The notes under the pieces: generated by a model
Databases searched by the model: none
Seen by the model: the letters and a program-made list of their open reading frames with translations, nothing else
Told to the model about the DNA's origin: nothing
Shown: positions 1 to 5,923 of the stretch, piece after piece
Layout: the number at the start of each line of letters is the position of its first letter
Position numbering within the stretch: position 1 is the first letter of the stretch
Assembly (NCBI GenBank): GCA_009787135.1
Contig: WRGP01000193.1
Span: forward strand, 1 to 10,662
Source: Bacillota bacterium
GTDB lineage: Bacteria > Bacillota > Clostridia > Christensenellales > Aristaeellaceae
Direction: 5' to 3'
Length of the DNA: 10,662 bases
Translations under genes and position numbers: made by a program

Positions 1-639
1 TCCATTCGCAAAGGACGCATAAATTTATAAGACGAAATTTTGCTTCCTAATTCCCTCGGCTTTTCTGTTAAACTGCCGAATGTGGGATGAATATCATCGC
101 GCCGGAGTTTACTCTCAGTTTGCGATATACGGAAAAGGTTGGCAATCAGTTTCCTCGTTCGTTATCACTCCTGCGTCGTGCGCCGCCTCCGCAAGCATTT
201 GATTCCATTGCTTGATGTCGCCGCGTATTACAAGCCGCTTGTTGTCCTCATCAAGTTGATTGAACTTGTCTGCGATTTCTTGGCGGTATGTTTGAATAGC
301 GAAGTAAGTTTGTCCCAGCGCGATAACTTCTTTACGCGGGTCTCCGTTCTGAACGATTAAATAGCAGGCATACCGCGAAAGCTCATAATCTTTTACACGC
401 CGTTTCGTTCCGCTTCCGATGTCAACCATTTTCCTGACTTCAGGAAAATGGTCTGCGATTTCAAATTCGCTGTTTCTACAGGCAAGCATAGCGCGGTCGA
501 TGACCTTTGAAAAGTTTTCCCACTTCGCGTAGCCAAGCACAGGCGCAAGGTCACGCGCAGGCCAATATTCACTTCCGTCCACACGGATTATTTTTATATC
601 CTCGAATCGTTTATATTCAACTGCTTTCAAATCGCTCAC
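1..639 (-). pseudogene. dinD: dinD-like DNA-damage-inducible protein D, broken by an internal deletion
   Basis: The intact-looking part is a 174-codon frame (639 to 115) starting at GTG 639, with GGAGGT at 647-652 as ribosome binding site. Residues 1-160 follow the DinD / BRO-N pattern, including WPARDLAPVLGY, DHFPEV, LSRYACYLIVQNGDP and GQTYFAIQTYRQE, and reach AEAAHDAGVI near residue 159. There the family normally continues with about 40 more residues (an AIFQNHGY..GLYGG..KILDHMG block) before LAANLFRATQTEEKLRR. Here that block is missing. The next family motif appears in a different frame from position 149 downward as LIANLFRISQTESKLRR, and that frame stays open to the window edge. The original frame instead reads a short unrelated tail to a stop at 115. 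This is a deletion with frameshift, so the product is probably non-functional or a truncated BRO-N domain. Sequence after LRRDD no longer resembles DinD as I know it, so a second rearrangement is possible. In E. coli dinD is LexA-regulated; I see no clear SOS box here. Confidence 0.8.
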
Positions 640-802
640 GATTTATACCTCCGTTTTTTGATGGGCGTCCGGGTTTTAATTTTCCCGTGCGTGTCGGCTT
701 CGACGCATCCTCCGGGATTGCCCAAGACTCACCGAAGTGAATAATACCATCTACCATTCCCACGTTACACATCCGTTGCACTTGGCGGTGATGATACGGC
801 AC
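617..802 (-). CDS. Small helix-turn-helix protein (61 aa, N-terminus uncertain)
   Basis: This 61-codon frame has HRQVQRMCNVG (residues 5-15), which looks like a recognition helix, followed by IIHFGESWAIPEDASKP (20-36), a wing-like segment typical of small MerR/excisionase-like HTH proteins in Clostridia. The C-terminus is basic (GKLKPGRPSK, 40-49), consistent with DNA binding. The assumed start is GTG at 802 with a weak AAGGG upstream. The usual first helix of such domains would lie before residue 1. The same frame stays open upstream for at least 20 codons into the 3' end of the MFS gene, so the protein may be longer or the gene may have lost its 5' end. Its last 23 bp overlap the start of the dinD-like frame, so the two were probably co-transcribed and translationally coupled. 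A regulatory role is inferred only from the fold. Confidence 0.55.
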   Translation of the reverse strand: MPYHHRQVQRMCNVGMVDGIIHFGESWAIPEDASKPTRTGKLKPGRPSKNGGINRERFESS

Positions 803-842
803 TTTCGCCCTTTGTGTGCTTAATCGTCGAACGCACGGTATG

Positions 843-2051
843 TTATGAAACCGCCATTCCAGATCGTGACGGGGATTTGAATTTGGGACTATTAAGGCTT
901 AGTGCCGTGATGATTGCCAATAATAAATATGATATGGAGAAGAAAACAATACCAATAGCCATACTTGTCTGATCAAATAATTTCCCCATAATATAATTGC
1001 CAAAACTATCGCCAAGCCCCGCGCTGATTGAGATCAGCGCAAATTCAAAACCACGCGCGCTATCGCGGATTATAAATACTTCAGCCTTTGATATTGCTGC
1101 ATATGTAAAGGTAGCAAACAAGCCGCACAGTAAAAATACAAGTAAGAACAGTATCGGGGAATTGATTTTTAAAAGGGATATTGACAAAATAGAAACTAAA
1201 AAATAGCATAAAGAAGTTAATTTCCGTATGTCAAATTTGTCCGCGGCATTGCCGGCAGCGATGTATGAAGGAGCGCTTACCAATTCGTCAAGCGACATAA
1301 CCATGCCCACAAAAGATGCGGAAACAGCGAAAACGCGATAGAAGTACATTGGCACGAGCAAAATCCACATCGGGCTTGTAACAAATGTTTGGAGAAACAC
1401 TATGAAACAAAATAGAAATATATGTTTGTCCATATCTTTGAACAAGCCCTTTGAAAAGAGCTGCTTATGCGGTTGGTTTTCTTTTGCATTTGGCAAAAAC
1501 ACAAATGCTATTGTTGTGGTGATAAACAATAAAAACGTAACAATAAGCAGCGCGTACCTTCCTTGATGGATTCCATACAAAAACCCGACAAGCAAACCCG
1601 CGATGCTCGATAACGCGCTTGTAATCCCTTGTACTTTTCCATACCCTTTTCCATATTCATCTCGATCAACCAAAGCAAATGTATAGGAAGCGTTCACTGA
1701 ATTGAAAATACCCTTTCCCAAGCCGACAGCCAGAAGGACGCCCAGATAATGTATAAAGGCGTTTGCGAATGCCAATAGAAGCGTCGAGAAGGAAAAAATG
1801 ACAAGTGAAACGCACACGTATTTTTTAACGCCAATCATGTCAGAATGTCTTCCCGCCAAGAACTTAACCAACAGCATAACGATAGCGGATGATGCCATCA
1901 CGCTGCCCATTGCGCCATAAGACAGCCCTTGGTCGGCCATACGCAACGGAACAAGCATTAACACGGCGTTTGAACTAAGAAAAAAGACCCCGGAAATGAC
2001 TGAAAATATCCATATAGCGGATTTGCTCTTTTTCACCGTCAAATGGATCAT
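843..2051 (-). CDS. Major facilitator superfamily transporter
   Basis: About 402 residues with 11-12 strongly hydrophobic segments, as in 12-helix MFS carriers. The loop after the second helix contains LAGRHSDMIGVKKY, an MFS motif-A-like stretch (G..SD..G.KK). The cytoplasmic N-terminus is basic (KKSKS). Substrate cannot be read from the sequence; drug efflux and small-metabolite export are both possible. Start choice is difficult. GGGGAGG lies only 2 nt before ATG 2051, which is too close for an ideal site, while TTG 2042-2040 has an 11-nt spacing. I give the ATG. A start further upstream at 2108 would run back into the M42 gene and has no support. The gene is distinctly AT-richer than the M42 genes next to it, which suggests later acquisition. 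It lies 46 bp after the last M42 gene in the same direction, so readthrough is possible, and a candidate promoter sits in the gap. Confidence 0.85.
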   Translation of the reverse strand: MIHLTVKKSKSAIWIFSVISGVFFLSSNAVLMLVPLRMADQGLSYGAMGSVMASSAIVMLLVKFLAGRHSDMIGVKKYVCVSLVIFSFSTLLLAFANAFIHYLGVLLAVGLGKGIFNSVNASYTFALVDRDEYGKGYGKVQGITSALSSIAGLLVGFLYGIHQGRYALLIVTFLLFITTTIAFVFLPNAKENQPHKQLFSKGLFKDMDKHIFLFCFIVFLQTFVTSPMWILLVPMYFYRVFAVSASFVGMVMSLDELVSAPSYIAAGNAADKFDIRKLTSLCYFLVSILSISLLKINSPILFLLVFLLCGLFATFTYAAISKAEVFIIRDSARGFEFALISISAGLGDSFGNYIMGKLFDQTSMAIGIVFFSISYLLLAIITALSLNSPKFKSPSRSGMAVS

Positions 2052-2079
2052 TTCCTCCCCGGATGGATTTTGCGTGCAA

Positions 2080-2108
2080 CTTATAGTACGAACCTGTTTA
2101 TTCCACAA
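2080..2108 (-). promoter_or_regulatory. Possible promoter of the MFS gene
   Basis: On the minus strand TTGTGG (2108-2103) and TATAAG (2085-2080) are separated by 17 nt. The -10 box matches consensus at 5 of 6 bases; the -35 box matches only TTG. The -35 box overlaps the last codons of the preceding M42 gene. Transcription would begin near 2073, about 22 nt before the ATG. This is weak evidence based on box match and spacing only. Confidence 0.35.
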
Positions 2109-3087
2109 TTTCCTCCGCCCAGACCTTCAGCAACCGCACGCATTCCTCCATATCCCGCACAGATACGGTCTCCACAGGCGAATGAACGTACCGGCAGGGA
2201 ATGGACAATGTCCCGCTGGGCACGCCGCCTCGGCTGACCATGATAGCGCGCGCGTCCGTGCCGCCATAGGGAAGCACCTCATACTGGAAGGCGATGCCCG
2301 CCCGCTTGGCGGCGGCAACAAGGCCGTCGCGCACAACGGGCGTGGAAATGCTCCCGCTGTCCTTGACCTTGACGGCGGGGCCCTTGCCCACCTTTGCGGG
2401 CAGCGGCGGGTCGCACTTGGGCACGCCGCCGGCCGGGGTCACGTCAATGGCCAGGCCGAAATCAGGCTGCACGCTATAGGCGGCCGTCGTCGCGCCGCGC
2501 ACGCCGACTTCTTCCTGCACGGTGAATACGGCGATGATCTCATGTTTTGGTTTGCCAAGGGCCTTGAGCAGCTCGACCAGCACGGCGCAGGCCGCGCGGT
2601 CGTCCATGTACGGCGCGGCGACATGGTCGCCCATTTGGGAGGCCTGATGGGCAATGACGGCCATGGTGCCGATGGGCGCTATCTCTAATGCTTTCTCGCG
2701 GCTGTCCGCGCCCACGTCGATATATAGCTTTTCGATGCCGGGCTTGTCGTCAGCCAGCGGCTCGCAGGCGATCACGCCCGTGACGCCGTTTTGAAAGACC
2801 ACGTGACGGAAACCGGCACTCGCGGGATTGACGCCGCCCACGTTGGAAACGCGCAGGAAGCCTTCTTTATCGGCGTCCAGCACGATGTAGCCGATCTGGT
2901 CCATGTGCGCGCAAAACATAATGCGCTTGCCGGGGCCGTGCCGGACGGCGATGAGGTTGCCCATGGCGTCGGTTCGCAGCTCGTCCGCATGCGGCCTGAT
3001 CATCTCGGCAATGGCGGCGGCAATGGGGCCCTCCTGGCCGGACGGGCCAAAGGGCGTAAGCAGCGAAAACAAGGTATCTTTCATCAT
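2098..3087 (-). CDS. M42 family metallo-aminopeptidase, paralog 1 (last of the M42 operon)
   Basis: 329 residues, normal length for M42 (FrvX / YsdC / CelM-type, TET-forming aminopeptidases). These are cytosolic di-metal enzymes that remove N-terminal residues from short peptides. The expected active-site positions are visible: H61 and D63 in AHMDQIG, D162 in YMDDRAA, E192-E193 in VQEEVGVRGA (catalytic base and ligand), D215 in AIDVTPAGG and H302 in CRYVHSP. Unusually, the residue after the first His-x-Asp is Gln64 where the family nearly always has Glu (H.DE.G). The start ATG 3087 is set by GGGAGGG at 3095-3101, 7 nt upstream; a second ATG follows immediately. The gene begins 15 bp after the stop of paralog 2, so it is very probably in the same operon. 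Substrate preference cannot be assigned. Family assignment is sure; activity is likely but Gln64 leaves some doubt. Confidence 0.93.
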   Translation of the reverse strand: MMKDTLFSLLTPFGPSGQEGPIAAAIAEMIRPHADELRTDAMGNLIAVRHGPGKRIMFCAHMDQIGYIVLDADKEGFLRVSNVGGVNPASAGFRHVVFQNGVTGVIACEPLADDKPGIEKLYIDVGADSREKALEIAPIGTMAVIAHQASQMGDHVAAPYMDDRAACAVLVELLKALGKPKHEIIAVFTVQEEVGVRGATTAAYSVQPDFGLAIDVTPAGGVPKCDPPLPAKVGKGPAVKVKDSGSISTPVVRDGLVAAAKRAGIAFQYEVLPYGGTDARAIMVSRGGVPSGTLSIPCRYVHSPVETVSVRDMEECVRLLKVWAEEIVE

Positions 3088-3102
3088 AGGGGTTCCCTCC
3101 CT

Positions 3103-4137
3103 TTATTTGCAGATTTCCGCCCACGCTGTGGGCAGCGCGTCTAAAAACGCGTTTGTCAGATCGGCCTGCGCCTGTATATCCATCTCAGCCGCCACGGAAG
3201 CGGGGGAGTGTATGTAGCGGCAAGGCACGCTCAGCACGACAGCGGGCTTTGCTTCCCCGGCGCGCTGCAGCGCCCCGGCGTCATTGCCGCCGGAGAGATA
3301 CCGCTTGGGCTGGTGGGGAATGCCGGCGGAAGCGGCGATGGATTCCATGACGCTCCGCAAGCGCGGATGGGCGATGGACGTCGCGTCCATGTGGCTGATG
3401 ACCACGCCCTTTTTCACGCCGCAAACCTGCTTTTCGAACGGCACGTCGCCTACATCGTTGGCGGCGGTGGTCTCCAGAACAATGACGAGGTCATGTTCCA
3501 AATAGTGGCCGAGCACCTTCGCGCCGCGCAGGCCCACCTCCTCCTGCACGGTGAAGGCGCATATCATGTGGCCGCGATACCCGTGCGAGAGGGCGCTGAG
3601 CAGGGTCAGGCACCCGATACGGTCGTCCAGGGCGCGGCTTACCACCATGCCCTCCCCAAAGGATTCCGGCGGGCTGTCAAACACCGCGTAGGTGCCGGGC
3701 GGGCAAAGCTTCTCCGCCTCCGCCTTTGCCTTCGCGCCGATATCGATATAGAGCTGGTCATGGTCCAGCACGCGGTCACGGTCCGCTTCAGACTGCAGGT
3801 GAATGGCCTTGGCGCCGATGACGCCGGGCACGCGGCCATCCCCCAGGAGCACGGGCTTGGAAACCATCACGCGCGGGTCAATGCCGCCGACGGGCTTGTA
3901 GCGGAGCAGGCCGTCGTCCCGCACGCCGGTGACGATCAGGCCCACCTCGTCCATGTGCGCGGCCAGCAGGACATGGGGCGCGGAAGCGTCTCCGCCATCC
4001 TTGCGGGCGATGAGATTGCCCATGCGGTCCACGGTGCAGACGCCGCCCCGCTCCTCCGCCAGCGCCTTGAGACGCGCGCGGATCTCGCCCTCGCTGCCGG
4101 ACACGCCCCGGCATGCGGTCAGCTCTTTTAAAAGCAT
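3103..4137 (-). CDS. M42 family metallo-aminopeptidase, paralog 2
   Basis: 344 residues from ATG 4137, chosen because GGGAGGG (4144-4150) lies 6 nt upstream; the in-frame ATG at 4152 is upstream of that site. Active-site positions are H61-D63-E64 (AHMDEVG), D171 (ALDDRIG), E199-E200 (VQEEVGLRG) and H310 (CRYIHSP). Where paralogs 1 and 3 carry Asp in the (A)IDVT motif, this one reads VLETTAAND with Glu222. From memory, a sub-branch of M42 has a similar LE(G)TTA.D motif, so this probably marks a different clade rather than a defect. The first 10 bp overlap the end of paralog 3, and paralog 1 follows after 15 bp, so the three are translated from one mRNA, probably with coupling. The likely role is cytosolic peptide breakdown with a specificity different from its neighbours (inference). 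Confidence 0.93.
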   Translation of the reverse strand: MLLKELTACRGVSGSEGEIRARLKALAEERGGVCTVDRMGNLIARKDGGDASAPHVLLAAHMDEVGLIVTGVRDDGLLRYKPVGGIDPRVMVSKPVLLGDGRVPGVIGAKAIHLQSEADRDRVLDHDQLYIDIGAKAKAEAEKLCPPGTYAVFDSPPESFGEGMVVSRALDDRIGCLTLLSALSHGYRGHMICAFTVQEEVGLRGAKVLGHYLEHDLVIVLETTAANDVGDVPFEKQVCGVKKGVVISHMDATSIAHPRLRSVMESIAASAGIPHQPKRYLSGGNDAGALQRAGEAKPAVVLSVPCRYIHSPASVAAEMDIQAQADLTNAFLDALPTAWAEICK

Positions 4138-5171
4138 GTAAGTCCCTCCCATCCGGCGTCCAGACCGACGATGAACGCGGCGATCAGCCGCGCCGCCTCG
4201 TCCAGCACGTCCATGGAAACGGTCTCCACGGTGGTGTGCATGTATTTGAGCGGGATTTCCACGAGCGCCGTGGGCACGCCCGCGCGCGCGATTTGCAGGC
4301 TGGCCGCGTCTGTCCAGGTGACGCGCGGGCAGATGCTGGTGACGGCGTCCACGCGGTGTTTCGCGGCCAGGTCCATGAGGTGCTTGTGAAGGATTGGGTG
4401 GATGTTCGGCCCCTCGGTGAGCACGACCTTATCCAACGGGTATACGTCGTCCGGCTCACAGCCGGGCATCTCGCCGTGCGTGACGTCAATGGCGATGCCG
4501 AAATCAGGCTCCAGCGCGTATGCCGCCGTTTCCGCGCCCATGCCGCCGACCTCTTCCTGGCTGGCGGCCACGAAAAAAACCTGCGCGGGCAGCTCGCGCT
4601 GTTGAAGCAGTTCGGCTACGCGGAGCATCACGGCCACACCGCCCCGGTCGTCAATGGTCTTTGCGGCGCAGCGCCGATTTTCCAAAGTTTTCAGCGGGCC
4701 GTGCAGGGCGATAGGCGTGCCGGGGTGCACCAGCGCTGTCACGCGCGATGCGGGGAGGCCCATGTCCACGTACAGCGCAGCCATCTCGTAGTTCTTTTTG
4801 CGCTCTTCCGCGCGCAAAAGGTGCGGCGGCATTGCGCCGATGACGCCGGTCATCGGCCCTTCTTCCGTGTAAACCCAAACACGCGAGCCCGGCAGGATGC
4901 GCGGATCCACGCCCCCGACCCGCGTGAAGCGGATAGCGCCGTCTTCCTCCATCACGGTTGCCATCAGGCCAATTTCATCCAAATGGGCCGTAATCATAAC
5001 GCGCGGACCGGCCTTGCCCATGCGGCCGATGACGCTGGACATCGCGTTGACTGTGACCTCGCCGCACAGGGGCAAAAACGCTTCAAAAACAGCCTGCGCG
5101 ACAGGCCCCTCATCACCTGAAAGGCCGCGCAGCGCCGTGATTTTTCGCAAAAACGCGGACAAGTCCGTCAA
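4128..5171 (-). CDS. M42 family metallo-aminopeptidase, paralog 3 (first gene of the operon)
   Basis: 347 residues. The canonical M42 metal site is complete: H63-D65-E66 in TAHLDEIG, D174 in TIDDRGG, E206-E207 in SQEEVGGMG, D229 in AIDVTHG and H312 in LKYMHTT. Of the three paralogs this one looks closest to the classical family pattern. The start is TTG 5171, set by GGGAGGG at 5178-5184 with 6 nt spacing; no better ATG exists nearby. It is the promoter-proximal gene, with a consensus-like promoter at 5201-5229 and a leader of roughly 23 nt. Its stop codon lies inside the first codons of paralog 2 (10 bp overlap). M42 enzymes usually form 12-subunit tetrahedral particles; three different subunits made from one mRNA could co-assemble, which is inference only. 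Confidence 0.94.
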   Translation of the reverse strand: MTDLSAFLRKITALRGLSGDEGPVAQAVFEAFLPLCGEVTVNAMSSVIGRMGKAGPRVMITAHLDEIGLMATVMEEDGAIRFTRVGGVDPRILPGSRVWVYTEEGPMTGVIGAMPPHLLRAEERKKNYEMAALYVDMGLPASRVTALVHPGTPIALHGPLKTLENRRCAAKTIDDRGGVAVMLRVAELLQQRELPAQVFFVAASQEEVGGMGAETAAYALEPDFGIAIDVTHGEMPGCEPDDVYPLDKVVLTEGPNIHPILHKHLMDLAAKHRVDAVTSICPRVTWTDAASLQIARAGVPTALVEIPLKYMHTTVETVSMDVLDEAARLIAAFIVGLDAGWEGLTCF

Positions 5172-5200
5172 GCGTATCCCTCCCTTGTTTTAGTGAAAAT

Positions 5201-5229
5201 AGTATAGCATGGTAGAAATTACACGTCAA
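5201..5229 (-). promoter_or_regulatory. Promoter of the M42 operon
   Basis: On the minus strand TTGACG (5229-5224) and TATACT (5206-5201) are separated by exactly 17 nt: 5 of 6 and 5 of 6 matches to the sigma-A consensus with ideal spacing. The predicted transcript starts near 5194 and meets the GGGAGGG ribosome binding site and TTG start of paralog 3 about 23 nt later. Its -35 box touches the -35 box of the divergent promoter at 5219-5247. Confidence 0.8.
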
Positions 5230-5247
5230 TAAAATCAGTTTTATATA
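5219..5247 (+). promoter_or_regulatory. Promoter of the M23 peptidase gene
   Basis: TTACAC (5219-5224) and TATATA (5242-5247) are 17 nt apart, giving a start near 5254. GGAGGTG (5262-5268) then lies 5 nt before ATG 5274. The -35 box abuts and shares base 5224 with the -35 box of the opposite M42 promoter, so RNA polymerase probably cannot occupy both at once. Confidence 0.6.
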
Positions 5248-5273
5248 CGTTTTTCATCTTTGGAGGTGTTTGG

Positions 5274-5789
5274 ATGCGAAAATGGAAGGGATGTTTTTTG
5301 ATTTTCACCTTGTTTTGCGTGAGCGTAGGCGCCGTGCCGCTCGGCGCGCAGATGACGGATCCGACGCGCGTTTTTCCGTTGAGCAAAACAGCGCGCTACT
5401 CGTACGAGCCGGGCTTTGGCGATGGCCGCAGTTTTGGCGGCGAAAGGTTTCATGAGGGCGTGGATATCATCGCGCCCAAGGGTACGCCGGTGCGCAGCGT
5501 CTGCAACGGCGTGGTAACGAACAAGGGCTGGCTGACGCTGGGCGGATACCGAATCGGCGTGACGGACGCGTTTGGCGTCTATCACTATTATGCCCACCTT
5601 TCGGCCTACGCGGACGTGGAGATTGGCGACACGGTCAGCGCGGGGCAGGTTTTGGGCTATGTGGGCAGCACAGGGTATGGACCGGAGGGCACGGACGACC
5701 AGATGGTGCCGCATCTGCATTTTGGATTGTATATGAATGACGCGGCCGTGGACCCTTACCAGTATTTGCGGCAGTGGGATGGGAAGTAG
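5274..5789 (+). CDS. Secreted M23 (LytM-type) metallopeptidase
   Basis: 171 residues. An N-terminal signal peptide is evident: MRKWK, a hydrophobic core to about residue 22, and a possible cleavage after A25 in LGAQ. No lipobox Cys is seen. The rest is a compact M23 domain: FHEGVDIIAPKGTPV with zinc ligands H60 and D64, YYAHLS with H108, and PHLHFGL with H147 and H149, the last being the HxH motif. All expected zinc and catalytic residues are present, so it should cleave peptide crosslinks in peptidoglycan outside the membrane. There are no extra wall-binding, LysM or coiled-coil regions, so it is a minimal single-domain form. The start ATG is fixed by GGAGGTG 5 nt upstream. It is monocistronic: a palindromic repeat and hairpin follow, and the upstream genes are divergent. 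A sporulation or cell-separation role is possible but not shown. Confidence 0.92.
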   Translation: MRKWKGCFLIFTLFCVSVGAVPLGAQMTDPTRVFPLSKTARYSYEPGFGDGRSFGGERFHEGVDIIAPKGTPVRSVCNGVVTNKGWLTLGGYRIGVTDAFGVYHYYAHLSAYADVEIGDTVSAGQVLGYVGSTGYGPEGTDDQMVPHLHFGLYMNDAAVDPYQYLRQWDGK

Positions 5790-5795
5790 GGGAGA

Positions 5796-5831
5796 GGGGG
5801 AACGCCAGGGGGCGCTGCCCCCTGGGCCCCC
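5796..5831. repeat. GC-rich palindromic intergenic repeat, copy 1
   Basis: The arms CCAGGGGGC (5805-5813) and GCCCCCTGG (5817-5825) are perfect inverted copies around a GCT loop. An outer GGGGG (5796-5800) can pair with CCCCC (5827-5831). It begins a few bases after the M23 stop codon. A related element with CCAGGGG and CCCCTGG arms lies at 10630-10650. Two copies in about 10 kb, both intergenic, suggest a dispersed REP-like repeat family. The very stable stem probably also slows or ends transcripts from the M23 gene. Confidence 0.7.
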
Positions 5832-5832
5832 G

Positions 5833-5856
5833 CTTAAGGAGTATAAATTCCTTAAG
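5833..5856. repeat. AT-rich perfect hairpin next to the GC-rich repeat
   Basis: CTTAAGGA (5833-5840) and TCCTTAAG (5849-5856) are perfect inverted repeats around an 8-nt loop. It follows the GC-rich palindrome by 1 nt, so the two look like one composite element. No run of T follows on either strand (AATTTG on the plus strand), so it does not fit a standard intrinsic terminator, although it could stabilise the 3' end of the M23 transcript. Confidence 0.65.
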
Positions 5857-5888
5857 AATTTGACAGACCATTATCTTGCCAGAAAGCA

Positions 5889-5917
5889 TTGACATCCGCC
5901 GTGCTTTATGCTTTATT
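5889..5917 (+). promoter_or_regulatory. Possible promoter of cca, giving a leaderless transcript
   Basis: A perfect TTGACA (5889-5894) is followed after 17 nt by TTTATT (5912-5917). The -10 match is weak and lacks the important second-position A. If used, transcription would start at about 5924, the A of the cca start codon. A second TTGACA at 5860-5865 has no partner at a usable distance. This is tentative. Confidence 0.3.
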
Positions 5918-5923
5918 GTCACC

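Noticed and set aside
3208..5120. Long plus-strand open frames opposite the M42 genes (3208-4131 and 4113-5120)
   Set aside because: They are antisense shadows caused by high GC and codon bias of the M42 genes; their translations are rich in His, Arg and Ala with no domain pattern and no suitable ribosome binding sites.
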